Origin: Pelargonium cotyledonis
Lineage: Eukaryota > Streptophyta > Magnoliopsida > Geraniales > Geraniaceae
Direction: 5' to 3'
NCBI GenBank assembly: GCA_036897625.1
Contig: JAYMTA010000277.1
Coordinates: forward strand, 1 to 32,487
Length of the DNA stretch: 32,487 nucleotides
Position numbers and translations under genes: made by a program. Position 1 is the stretch's first letter, and the number at the start of each line of letters is the position of its first letter. The notes beneath the pieces are model-generated. The model searched no databases. It saw only the letters and a program-made list of their open reading frames with translations, and was not told where the DNA came from. Below are positions 1 through 10,189 of the stretch, one piece after another.

Positions 1-924
1 CGCTCTTGCTCACTTCATATGATGAACGCACGACAGTGCTCCCAAACAAACCACTCAAAGACCAAATGAACAAAAAACTTTCAATCAAGGAAGAACTTCC
101 AAAAATGGAGGACAAATGCTGCTAGACAAATTGAGCATAAAGCTCACAAACAACCTAAAAAACTATAGCAGAAAAACAAGGATAAAGTCATTGTGCCCGT
201 AGAAAGCTGTGCTCACGGCGATGTAGACTCCAACGGGAAGATGCTACCTCCGATCCGCGGGTCTAGAAATTCTAAGAGAGGCTTCGGGAAGCAACTCCAA
301 CAAACAACGACGAGGAACCTAGGGCAACTCTTGGTCAGGGTCTCCAGCAACGGGACTGCAGCGACGGCGGCTATGGTATACAGTAGGGAAGGAGCGGCAG
401 AGCGACGATGGATGATGGCAGTGCGATGGTGGATGATAGAGGCAACGTGGAGATCTAGGCAGGGACTGAAGAAAGCGGAGGCTGGGATGGGGTGTAGGTG
501 GGCTAATTCTTATTCGTTCAATGACAAGTCATAGTTAAAGTTTATCACTTTTTCAGGAGTGTATTGAGTGAGGATCGAATGCAATCGCTCTTTTTACTCT
601 TTAATTCTCTATTTTTTTTCTTTTTTTGAATAAAGTTTAAAAGAGTTAAAGAGAGTGTTTGAATTAGTTCATGAGCATATCAAGTAAGCTTAGGAGCACC
701 AAATTGCTCTTTTACGTGTTTGGTTAAAACTAAAAAAAACTCATAATTACTAGAGCATATTAGGGCAAATTGGTTTAAGCGTTTTGAATTTCTTTTGAGT
801 TATCAGGATCGAGACTCATTTTCGAAGTATGAAGAGGGAATCTAATATATATTATTGATGATCTATTTATGGTTATGAGTTATTTTTGAGAAGTTAATTC
901 AATTAAACAATTTCGGCTGGCTTC
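1..924. other. Intergenic region, no supported gene
   Basis: No gene can be supported here. Positions 190-520 are richer in G+C than the surroundings and hold an open frame of about 113 codons on the plus strand. It has no recognisable domain and its composition is repetitive (ATGG/GCGG-like). Read on the minus strand, the same block is pyrimidine-rich, as a plant 5' leader or a transposon fragment might be. Positions about 766-830 resemble the 5' part of the short repeat family seen at 10460 and 13961 (shared GGTTTAAGCGTTT and TTTTGAG blocks). The rest is AT-rich filler. Confidence 0.4.
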
Positions 925-1164
925 GAACGTTTCAACTTAACCGTTTTACCACATGCAGACTAATCCTCATTCGAGGAAGGTAGAACCCCAAGGGCCGTTT
1001 TACCACATCCAGACTAATTCTCATTTGAGCCAGATAGAACCACAAGGGTGGCAAAGCTCTCCTTACCAAGTTTTAATGTAACTGCATTCTCTGAGACTCA
1101 AACTCGAAACCTCAAGTTAACCTGAAACAACTCCTTACCAGTTGACTAGTGAACGTTTCAACTT
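925..1164 (-). mobile_element. SINE-like retroposon with 14-bp target-site duplication
   Basis: The sequence GAACGTTTCAACTT occurs at 925-938 and again at 1151-1164, a perfect 14-bp target-site duplication. The body (939-1150) reads as a tRNA-derived SINE on the minus strand. Near its 5' end lies an A-box-like TAGTCAACTGG, followed by a B-box-like block (GAGTTTGAGTC) and then a body typical of plant SINEs (CTTGTGGTTCTA, GATTAGTCTG). The downstream part is duplicated in tandem (941-994 and 995-1048). It contains no open frame, so retroposition would depend on LINE enzymes. The flanking duplication makes the boundaries well defined. Confidence 0.8.
941..1048. repeat. Two tandem copies of a 54-bp unit inside the SINE
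   Basis: The unit starting CCGTTTTACCACAT at 941 recurs at 995 with the same 54-bp period and several substitutions. Both copies lie inside the retroposon bounded by the 14-bp duplication. The doubling therefore happened within the SINE or its source copy, not by independent insertion. Confidence 0.8.
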
Positions 1165-2327
1165 TCAACATATAAGAACCATTTTCATTGTTAACAGTAT
1201 AGTATGATGCAAAGTTGGATGAGAGAGAGAAGCAGAGGTTACGAGAAAAACCTACAGCAACCTTTTTGAAAGAAACAACACAACACATGTATTGAAGTTG
1301 AAGTTGAAGTTGAAGTTGAAGTTGAAAATATTCCCCATTTCCCAAAACTTGAAAAAGAATTCTCACAACACACACATTTCCCCATGCACACCACCTTGAG
1401 AACACACATCAATATCATAAATATTTAACCCACCTTGAAAATTGGGTGCCACACTCACACACCATCTCCTTTCTATCTTTTTTTATTTCCTTCAAAAAAA
1501 TTTATCCCCAAAAATACTTCACCTCCCATCAATCCCAATACCATGCTCCATTAACAAATACTTAAGTTTTTAGTAAAAAATAGTTACACAAAAGAGAAAC
1601 AAAACTCCCAAACCCATCTCTCTCCTCCCCAAACCCTAAAAAACCCTCCCAACAAAACACCATCTCCATCTCCATCATTTCCCACAACCCAATGTCCCCA
1701 TACCCACCATCATTTTCAGTTAGACAAACTTTTTTTTTTCCTTTTTTTTAAATATATATTCAATACCATAATAATAATATATTGTAAATCAATCAAATGT
1801 CACATTACTTTATATTACATCACTTTGCTTGCTATTTTTTTTTCCCAACCCTATCCAGCTATCTAATACTATGTTGATAATGCAAGTCTAGGAGATACTA
1901 TTAGGATATTACCAAACATAAAAAAGAACATATATTACCAAGATGACATTCTTTATTTATTTATTTTAACAAATAACCATACACTTAATAGCAAATATGA
2001 ATATTATTAGTATATTAATTGTATCATAAGTCAATGTTATATATTTTGTGCAAGAGAAAGAGAAGAGACCCTTGTTGTTGTTGGTTGCCACAGTGATTTG
2101 GACTTGAAAGCCCCCATCTTTTCATGTCTATTTGACACTGATTGTTGATGGTATATCACATTCACTTGGTTTGCTCATCTCCTCTTTTTTTATTTTTCAT
2201 TTTTTTGACTCTCTAGTCCCTACCTCTCTCTCTCTCCAATATTTTCAAGTATCTCCACATTCCTCTCTACTTTCTCCATCTTCTCCATCTTCAGCTACTG
2301 TCCTGAAATTTCTTGGTAGCAAAAATC
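1165..2327. promoter_or_regulatory. Upstream region of the kelch gene
   Basis: This stretch has no gene. It holds a (TTGAAG)n microsatellite at 1292-1327, a CT-rich block at about 1610-1680 containing a telo-box AAACCCTAA at 1631-1639, and a second CT-rich leader-like stretch just before the kelch start (about 2219-2300). Telo-boxes are common near transcription starts of plant housekeeping genes, so the promoter and 5' leader of the kelch gene probably lie between 1600 and 2327. No transcription start can be fixed by eye. Confidence 0.4.
1292..1327. repeat. Hexanucleotide microsatellite (TTGAAG)n
   Basis: Six consecutive units of TTGAAG, the last ending in A instead of G. It produces a spurious run of alternating residues in open frames on the minus strand. 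Confidence 0.9.
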
Positions 2328-5300
2328 ATGGGCTCTTTACCTCTTGAATCTGAAACCACAAAGAAGAAGGCAATGTGGCTCTACCCTAAAGTTGTTGGCT
2401 TCAACCCTTCTGAGAGATGGGGTCACTCTGCTTGCTACTCTCATGGCCTTGTTTATGTCTTTGGGGTACTTTTTTTTATATATTATAATTATACACTTTC
2501 TTCCATTTTTTATATGTATGTTGCTTAGTTTAATCTTTGAGCTTGAGTTTTTTCTTCTTTGTTTTGCAATATGTTAATATATTTGGTTATCTTTGGTTAA
2601 TGATGCATATGCTTTCTTCCCAGGTTTTTAGTTTTTGCTACTTTGTCTGTTTTTTTATTGTTGTTATTGTTGTTTGTGTTTTTGGTTTCTTCAAATTAGC
2701 AGAGGACAGTTTTGTAGTAGGCTTTGCATCAACCATCTTGCTTTCTTGAAATAGAAATTATTATTCTCACTTTCTTCCTTTGTTTTCTTTCTTGGTTCCC
2801 TTTTAGACTCTTTTTTTTGCCTTTTTCTTTTTTGCTCATTGCCTTGCAGTTTCGTGTATTTGTCTATTTGATTGTTGCTGTTTGAGATTGTTATTGGTTT
2901 ATTCCAAACCAAATTTGTTAAAGAAACTATATTACCAAATTGTAACCATAGTAATGAAAATGTGCTGCTACAGGACTTGGTTGGCTAAGTTTTCAATTTT
3001 TTCTATCTAAACTAAATCATTGTTGGTTTGCTGTACTGATAACTTCTCTTCAACTTCTTGCAAATAATCTGTAGATCATATCATGATTGCTCAATTTGTG
3101 AATTTTTCGGCTCTGTTTCTCAATAAGCTAATTCGGTTCCTGTAGGGATGTTGTGGAGGTCTGCATTTCAGTGATGTTCTTGTGTTGAATCTTGATACCA
3201 TGTCTTGGAACACTCTTGCTACCATTGGTAAGGGGCCTGGTCCGAGAGACAGCCACAGTGCTGTTCTTGTGGGGCAGAGGATGGTAGTTTTTGGTGGTAC
3301 AAATGGTTGCAAGAAGGTCAATGATCTTCATGTTTTGGATCTCGGGACGAAGGAGTGGATGCAGCCGGATTGTGGAGGAACTCCGCCCTCCCCACGCGAG
3401 AGTCATACCGCTACACTTGTTGGAGATGACAAATTGGTTATATTTGGTGGAAGTGGAGAAGGAGAAGCCAATTACTTGAATGATCTGCATGTTTTAGACC
3501 TAAAGACCATGAGATGGACTTCCCCTGAGGTGAAGGGCGATATTCCTATCCCGAGGGACAGCCATTGCACTATTGCCATAGGGAACAAGCTTGTCGTGTA
3601 TGGTGGAGACTGTGGAGACCGTTATCACGGTGCTGTTGCTATGCTCGATATGGACACGCTGACTTGGTCAAGGGTATGCACTTCAAACATGTTATGTGTA
3701 ATTAGATGTGTATATGTTCATGTTTGATATGTGATGAGAGTTTTTGTATCATTTGCTTAACAGTTGGCTGTTCAAGGATCTTCACCTGGTGTCCGAGCAG
3801 GTCACGCTGCTGTGAATATAGGGACAAAGGCAAGTCATGTACATAATATGATTCAATTAGAATAGCCATGGAATTAGCCCTTCACAGATCTAAAATGCTT
3901 CTTTTCATAAATATGCAGATTTATGTAATTGGAGGAGTCGGGGACAAGCACTACTATAACGATGTTTGGGTTCTGGATGTAAGCACTTGTTCGTGGACTC
4001 AGCTTGATATACGCGGCCATCAACCCCAGGGGAGGTTTTCTCATACCGCTGTAGTCACTGACTCGGATGTTGCCATCTACGGAGGGTAAGTTTCATGATT
4101 ATGTTTTAGCAATGGCACTTTAACTCCAAGTTGCATTGGATAACGAGTTCTGGCTTTGAATGTTTCTGCAGCTGTGGGGAAGACGAGCGTCCTCTCAACG
4201 AGTTGTTGGTCCTGCAACTTGGAGCCGAGCATCCTAACGGGCGTTACAACATTTCCATGTGTAAAATCTTTGGGAAGCATTGGAGCCAAGTAAAGAGAGG
4301 ATTGCCTGCAGGAGCAGAAAATAACCTGGTACAGAAATTTCCATTAGATGCTATTTTGTCTTCCGAAGATAGAGGGACTTAGTGACTTACTCTTTCGTGT
4401 TTTGAAGCAGAAAACTATTTTCTTGGGGGGAAATGCAGTGGAAGCAAGAAAGGGAGCCCGTGAACCAGAAACGGATACAAAACAGTCTTTACGGCTCAGT
4501 TCAGGTTTGTTTCACATTGATATTGGTTTCTGAAGAAGAGTTTGATATTTCCAAACATGCTTAACATGAACAATTCATTCTGTACAGATACTTCACATTC
4601 GAAGAGGAGGAGAACTAGCAACTTGAAGGTTTGGGAGGCTGAATCAGAACAAGAAGAGCATTCTCTTTCCCTCTCTCAGCATTCATCTCCGTCGCAATCT
4701 GACCAAGAACAGACTCCAGTTCAGAAACCATCTGGTCCCGTCACAGATAATGCTCAAGGATTTCATTTATTTAAGCAGTTAGGCAAGAACACTCCAAGCA
4801 AATACCCGACAAACGATGTGGGAAGTAACCAAAGAGACCACGGGCATGGTTTCCCGAGAGCTTCACATGACATTCAGTATTTAGGAGAATATCAAAGCCA
4901 ACCAAAACGCGAACAAGTTGCAAATGCAGTTCATACAAGTAGACTAGGAGCGCATTACCCTGCTGCAGAACAGAAACCGTTTGAGGCACATTCTGTTCAA
5001 AACCTGGTATTTATTTACTCAAGTTTTCAGAGATAATCAGAGTAGCTTTGCATTTGAAGATAATTTCTTGATACTTTTAGCTCATTTTTCTCTGCTTAGA
5101 TTGGAGCTGAGGTTCGAGGTAAAGTAGATGGAGCCTTTGACTCGGGTTTTCTAATGACTGCATCTGTCAATGGGAAGATATTCAGAGGTGTCTTATTTGC
5201 TCCTGTAAGTCCACAACTATCATAAAATCCATATTTTCATTATCTTCTACTCTCCTTACATTTTCTTGATCACCAAACGTAACTCACTATTCGAATTTAT

Positions 5301-5618
5301 TTGCTTAATCAGGGACCTAGTGCCATCCCGAGAGGGGCTGTTTCGAGCCATAGTCCTTTAGCAAGTCATATTTCTGTTGCTCAAGCATTCCCAAGCACAA
5401 ACAACGTGGAACCCCAACAACCCTTCAAGTCTTCTAATCAGCCGATGAAAATCTACATGTCAGAATCAGGCCAGAGCTTCCGACAAGCTCAACTGGCTCG
5501 ACCATTCCCCGTTGTTAGAACTGCACCATCCATAACCAAGGAGCCGAAGCTTAGAAGTGATCTACAGGGTGTGGTTTTGACATTGGGAGGACCTGGAAGT
5601 GGGCATGCAGGGTCATAG
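2328..5618 (+). CDS. Kelch-repeat protein, nine exons, about 659 aa
   Basis: Exons: 2328-2465, 3146-3673, 3764-3829, 3919-4085, 4172-4328, 4411-4504, 4588-5006, 5100-5204, 5313-5618; all join in frame. The start has a good context (A at -3, G at +4) and gives MGSLPLESE. Residues about 27-325 hold six kelch repeats with the expected R-S-H, GG and W landmarks (for example PGPRDSHSAVLVG, VVFGG, LHVLDL, W), enough for a beta-propeller. A basic KRRR (residues 389-392) follows, then a long Ser/Gln-rich, probably disordered region. The C-terminal segment coded by exon 8 (VRGKVDGAFDSGFLMT) is conserved in related plant proteins. Kelch propellers bind partner proteins, so a scaffold role is likely; no enzyme motif is seen. 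The family matches Arabidopsis galactose oxidase/kelch superfamily proteins that begin in the same way; the biochemical role is not known to me. Odd points are the GC donor at 3830 and the NAGNAG acceptor at 4405-4410. Confidence 0.92.
3830..3918 (+). other. Non-canonical GC-AG intron in the kelch gene
   Basis: Exon 3 ends at AAAG and the intron begins GCAAGT instead of GTAAGT. It ends at ATGCAG (3918). No GT near 3830 gives an in-frame join. This choice restores an uninterrupted kelch blade (NIGTK|IYVIGG) in phase 0. The other donor positions match the consensus, which is typical of genuine GC-AG introns. Confidence 0.85.
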
Positions 5619-7900
5619 GCAACAAAGTAAGATGCTACATGCATGAATGTTGAGATTTAACAGTAACCCTTTTGCTTCCTTTCCTCTGTAAATTTGTAGT
5701 TGCCATTTTGCCATTTTTTCCCCATCTTATGTGGATGGTTGTGAAATTCAGGACTCCAAGAGTTGGGTAAGTTAGTTTTCTCTGCCCTTAATTTGTATCT
5801 ATCATCAGTTCAAATGTCTGTTGGCTAATCTTGAAACTATGAGCTTCTGAATGAGTAAAGTGTGCTATTTACAGAATGGTGCAAGATTCTAAGTAGAAAT
5901 GTTGAAACAAAACTCTATTTAAATCATATCAAAGACGGGTCACTAAGTCCAAATCTTATTAAGCCTGATATCGTGTTAAACTCGACTCCAACCCAATGAA
6001 CTTCGCTTCTGTTCGACGTGGGATACATCAACACTATCACCAGTTCAAAGTATGGAAAATGGATAAAAAAAAAATGGATAGAAAATGAAAGGTAAGTTGA
6101 TGAAGTGATGGATGAGTAAACAAGGGAGGTGGGTTTGGATTAAGACAAGCAATTGTATAGTGGTTGAGTGATCTCCATGAGATGTCATGGCTGTAACCAT
6201 TTGTCTGATATACAATTGACTAAGTGTTTTTGCGACCCACCCATTTGATGATCTTAGGAACTTGACTTGGTCCAAGAACTCAACTGTGAGTTCCATGAAA
6301 GAACAAACAATCCCCACACTCCAGTGGCAGTGACAGAGCTGGTTGTGGGCACCTGGTTGTTGGGTTGGGTCATTGACAATGCACAGTACATGTTTGAAGC
6401 ATCAAATCAACACTTGAATTATTTATAAACACACACATATATATCCAGAGAACCAAACCCTACTGACAATGTTTACATCCATGAAATTAACTACCATATG
6501 TTGTACATTCTATCTTCTCACCAATCAATATTTCAAGGACAATACAGAAAAAAAATGATTACTATGAAATTTTTCTTTGTCCAGTAGTATTACCCTACCC
6601 TGTCTTTTGAGTCAAAAACAAAACTATGGGAGCTCTTTATTCTCCATTTCAAAGGCTTTTGAAGGCTTCTTTACCACAACCATACCTTTAGTTTTAAATT
6701 AAATTCACTTTCTTAACTGAATGTTCTTGAACGATCTCATTTATTTGTCAGGTATGTTATGTAATTATCGTAAGTAATTTACTAAACTTCATAAGTAACT
6801 TTCACTTTCTATCATTGTCATGTCATTCTTCTCGTCTAAGTGAAAACATAAATGTATACTAAAAAAACTTAAACACGACGATAGTAATTTATACCGTGAG
6901 GGTCCTAAACACTGTCAAGTATATAACGAGTTTGAGAGAAATATGAGGATATTTTTTTGTGAGAATGTGGAAAATGAATATCATATTTCTTTAAGAGATG
7001 GACTATTAAAACTTACCAACCAAAAGAGGTGATGTGGCATCTTGCGACTAATCGGTGGTGACGTGGGGTATGTGATGATGGCTTGTCTCACGTGCGGTCA
7101 CTTCCTAGGCACCATATCGGGTTTCGAGATCCCACTTGCCTCTTGGGCATAACGAAGCGCGGTGTGTATTCCTTTGACGTCTACTGTATTAGGATGTCAT
7201 TCTAGTTTGTGTCGTAAATACTATGTGGCTATCGGTAATCTTATGGAGTTATGGTTGTGGGTGGCGTAAGCTTAAAGAGATGAATTTGAAAAATATTTAA
7301 AGACTCTTGAGAATTTTATGAAAGCCTTGTGGGGATTGGAAGCTTGAGAAGACTACAAAATTCCCTTAAGGACGTTAGGAGATTCTTGAGGTTTGAGGAG
7401 ACTAGTAGAGCCTTGCGACTTGAGAATCCGAGAGAGCTACCTGTCATGGCTAACTCAAATCAAGGTAACATATTGGCTATTTTGTTGGAACATTAGGTTT
7501 TATCTTTAGAACAGTTTGTTGTTGATTCAAAACAGCAGTCATCAACGACGAAATTTTCGTTACTGATTTTTCACCCTAAAAGTTGGCGAGAAAGTTTTAT
7601 TGCCTTTGTCAACAACAGTTTAGCTGCGTGCTCCGCCACAGCTACTAATATTAATATTATCTAAGGATAAAAGTGAAAAACTCACAAATAAAGACACTCA
7701 ACAATGTCGGCCCATGGTTACCTAGTTAAGCATGATTAGAGGTGTGATTTATGTTGGTTCAATAATCGAAAACATTTTAGTTTTGTACATTAGATGTGAA
7801 GTTTAATACTATAATTTGTACAATTGATATCTTTAGTACTAAAATTTATTTTGAAATGAATAATATATGGTTCATAATTCAAAGGAGAGTAGTGGTGTTG
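5619..7900. other. Kelch 3' flank and intergenic DNA, no gene seen
   Basis: The first few hundred bases should include the 3' UTR of the kelch gene; no clear AATAAA signal could be assigned. The remainder is AT-rich with no ORF of convincing composition. A minus-strand open frame at 6045-6317 has no domain I recognise and ends in a hydrophobic low-complexity run, so I did not call it. Positions 7020-7450 are less AT-rich but show no coding pattern. Confidence 0.4.
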
Positions 7901-7905
7901 GGTCC

Positions 7906-8322
7906 CACGTGATACGAGTTTTGAGTACGTGGCAGCTCAATGAGAGCGACAGACGCAACCCGCGCATCGCGCGCGATACTGTCTGTCGCGTGTCTTGAGA
8001 AAAAAGCAGAGTCAGCATCAGCCGTCGGATCAATCGGCCACGTCAGCCACTAGGTACTGAGCGGTGAGCAGAGCGGAGGTGACTGATGGTTTGTTGGGTC
8101 ATTAAAAGAGGAAAGAGAAAAAAGAAAAAGAGTGGGTCACGGTCACAGTCACATCTGGGTGACGGAGACTGCTCCACTGACGTCCTTTAGCGTCATCCAC
8201 GTAACACCCATCACTGTTCCTCTGCAGTCGCTCACTGTTTCGCACGTGCTGGCTTGTACGTACGTACGCGAGGCCACTACAATCACCTGCGCCGTACGTA
8301 ACGAAAAGAATCCAGTAACGTG
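7906..8322. promoter_or_regulatory. Cluster of ten ACGT-core motifs
   Basis: Ten ACGT cores lie in about 415 bp. They include G-boxes CACGTG at 7906 and 8243, TACGTG at 7926, CACGTCA at 8039, TGACGTC at 8178, CACGTAAC at 8198, overlapping ACGTACGT at 8258-8265, ACGT at 8296 and AACGTG at 8317. ACGT cores are binding sites for plant bZIP and bHLH factors, including ABA- and light-response regulators. The block is also more G+C-rich than its surroundings. It has no adjacent gene start; the nearest downstream plus-strand gene is COX5C, about 1.9 kb away. Confidence 0.5.
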
Positions 8323-8420
8323 AGTGGGTGTCAGTGTTGACTGTTTGAAGTGACGACCAGCTGCTGTTTCCATGGACAAGGACAACAACAACGCTGCCAA
8401 ACGGACCCTTACAATCGAAA

Positions 8421-8465
8421 TGGGCTTGGGCCCATTTCTATCATTCCGATCCTTATATAGGCCCA
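8421..8465. promoter_or_regulatory. Site II elements and TATA-like motif
   Basis: TGGGCT (8421) and TGGGCC (8427) are followed by TATATA (8454-8459) and a reversed Site II, GGCCCA (8460-8465). Site II motifs (TGGGCY) are established elements of promoters of plant nuclear genes for respiratory-chain proteins, including cytochrome c and COX5c genes. This could be the distal promoter of the COX5C gene if that gene has a long leader intron, or the promoter of an unseen transcript. The TATA core is palindromic, so direction is not certain. Confidence 0.4.
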
Positions 8466-8617
8466 TGTCAATTTTTTTTATGGAGTAAAAAAGACTCTCA
8501 ACAATAAATCACGGTCAATTAGATGATGCCACATTAGTTGATCGTCTCAATACTTTTTTGGGCTCGAAGTGTCTCGCAAAGATTTATTTTATTTGTCTCA
8601 TAGCTGAGGGTCTCAAC

Positions 8618-8872
8618 TAGGACTGGGCATCGGTCCAGAACCGGATCAAAATTTCAATAACTTTATGACCGAAGACTGGACCGGTCATAATCAATCCATG
8701 GACCGGACTGAACCATATTTGAGTGGTCCGGACCGAGCCAAGGACCAGACCGAATGAACATAAAAATATGGACCGAAAACCGTACCGAATTCTTTGGTCC
8801 GGATCGGTCCATTTCATTTATGGTCCAATCCGTGCTATTTTTCCAGTCTGTCCCGATTAATGCCCGGCCCTA
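8618..8872. mobile_element. hAT-like MITE with 8-bp target duplication
   Basis: The left end TAGGACTGGGCAT and the right end (complement TAGGGCCGGGCAT) form imperfect terminal inverted repeats. They are flanked by GTCTCAAC (8610-8617) and GTCTCAGC (8873-8880), a 7-of-8 match and the duplication length expected of hAT transposons. The interior is rich in GGTCCGG/CCGGACC words that can pair with each other. No transposase frame is present, so it is a non-autonomous copy. Confidence 0.75.
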
Positions 8873-9158
8873 GTCTCAGCCAATATAAATTGGTTGAGAT
8901 TCTTGATACAATTTCTTTTTATAGCTATAGGCCTGTATCAATTAAACTAAAAAGATCTATTTGAATATGAATTAGCTCGATCGTTTAGGTTTGTAACGGG
9001 TTCTATTGGATGGGTTGAGAAGCATTCTCGATTCCGATCACAAGTCTATTAATAGCTGATTTGAGTGCTTAATAATATTGATTATGGTTATTTTTTTAAA
9101 AAAAAAGAAGATCTATTTGAATTTTCAAACTTCACTTAATTTAGTTCATTAACCTTTA

Positions 9159-9245
9159 AAAAAAAAAAAAAAAAACTAACAAGTTGAGCTACACAATAAA
9201 GGGTAGCTCTCCCCTTTAAATTCCACTCCACCCAGCGCAATGAGA
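9159..9245 (-). mobile_element. Short antisense SINE fragment
   Basis: Read on the minus strand, this segment contains GAGCTACCC and TGTAGCTCAACT, matching the 3' part of the SINE at 10460-10590. It lies between TTCATTAACCTTTA (9145) and TTCATAAACTTTTA (9246), a 12-of-14 match that may be an old target duplication. The neighbourhood is rich in similar TTCATGAACTTT words, so that match could be accidental. Confidence 0.45.
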
Positions 9246-9608
9246 TTCATAAACTTTTATTTAACTTAGTTATATATTAAAAAAAACTTTTGTTTAACTC
9301 AAAAGTCAAAATAGTCCATGAACTTCCGTTTTCAACCTAATTTGGTCTATGAAATTTTTTGCCCAAAAAAATTTATGAACTTTCAAATATTGATCCAAAA
9401 TGGCCTATGAACTTTCAAAAGTTCAAGATCAAATCTGACAACAAAAAAAACTGATGGACCAAACTGGTCGAAACACGAAAATTTATGACTCTTTTGAATC
9501 AAAAAGACAAAAGTTCAAAAACTATTTTAAATTTAGAAAAAATGATGGACTAAAGTGGATCGAAACATGAAAGTTCATGAATCAAATTATATTTTCAGAG
9601 AAAATATA
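9246..9608. repeat. Degenerate repeat rich in ATGAACTTT words
   Basis: Words such as TCCATGAACTT, TCTATGAAATTT and CCTATGAACTTTC recur on the plus strand in the left half, and their complements recur in the right half (GATGGACCAAACTGGTCGAAACACG and GATGGACTAAAGTGGATCGAAACATG). This looks like a decayed foldback or tandem-repeat transposon. I could not define its ends. Confidence 0.4.
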
Positions 9609-9611
9609 TTA

Positions 9612-9827
9612 CTCCCTCCATCCCAAAATGAGTGTCATATTTCTATTTTTAGGCTATTATATTATTGTTTTTTCCATATTACTCTTATCACTTATGTACA
9701 TGGGCATATTAGTGCATGAAGTTTAGGTGGGAAAGTAAGGGTAATATTGAAAACACACTAAATTATCTTGTAATTCTTAATTTTTACAAAAAAATAGAAA
9801 TAAGACACTTATTTTGAGACGGAGGAG
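9612..9827. mobile_element. Stowaway-like MITE (Tc1/mariner type)
   Basis: The left end CTCCCTCCATCCCAAAATGA pairs with the complement of the right end, CTCCTCCGTCTCAAAATAAG. Both ends are flanked by TA (9610-9611 and 9828-9829), the target duplication of Tc1/mariner elements. The inverted repeats extend inward for about 40 bp. The CTCCCTCCRTCCC terminus is the hallmark of plant Stowaway elements. Its length of about 216 bp, with no ORF, fits a non-autonomous copy. It lies about 360 bp before the COX5C start. Confidence 0.88.
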
Positions 9828-10159
9828 TACTTGTTTTGTTTTTCTGCGCATTTAAATGAATTTAGAATAAATATTCTTTTTTATAGGAGTAAGTAATCAT
9901 TAAGTAAAAGAATGAAACTGTGGTTGATAGTTTCCTCCTTGGATGTAGGACAGGCAACAGAAGATGAGAAATATAGTGGCATTGGAATAGCAAATAAATA
10001 ACATTTCTCTTCTTCCATGATTGAATCTTGAATCATTGGTATATCCTTATAGCCCATTTCACAATTCAGGTTGTCTCTTCTTTCTTGTTCCTTAATTACA
10101 TATGTAATTAGAACCAGCTAGTCTCTTGATTTGATCATCCTTAATATCCTAATTGTTTG

Positions 10160-10175
10160 TTTGTTTGTTTGATAG
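10160..10175 (+). promoter_or_regulatory. Probable 3' splice site of a COX5C leader intron
   Basis: A (TTTG)n tract ending in GATAG at 10175 lies 14 bp before the COX5C start codon and looks like a polypyrimidine tract plus acceptor. Plant COX5c genes are known to carry an intron in the 5' untranslated leader that boosts expression. The matching donor cannot be fixed by eye; candidates include CAG|GTTGTC near 10069 and sites much further upstream. Confidence 0.45.
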
Positions 10176-10189
10176 TAATTAAGAACTCA

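Noticed and set aside
193..534. 113-codon plus-strand open frame in a G+C-richer block
   Set aside because: The composition is repetitive (ATGG/GCGG), there is no domain and no supporting exon. The opposite strand looks more like a 5' leader or transposon piece.
2132..2749. Overlapping short plus-strand frames around the kelch first exon
   Set aside because: They are out-of-frame readings of the leader, exon 1 and the T-rich first intron; the kelch frame from 2328 explains the region.
6045..6317. 90-codon minus-strand open frame
   Set aside because: No recognisable domain, a low-complexity hydrophobic end and no splice partners.
6240..6360. Possible microRNA-like sequence (TTGGACCAAG, TGACAGAGC words)
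   Set aside because: The words only loosely resemble known plant miRNAs and no matching star strand or hairpin was found nearby.
8149..8466. 105-codon minus-strand frame over the ACGT-rich region
   Set aside because: It is better explained by regulatory motif density and a low number of stop codons in G+C-richer DNA. The plus-strand frame 8132-8323 overlaps it and is equally unconvincing.
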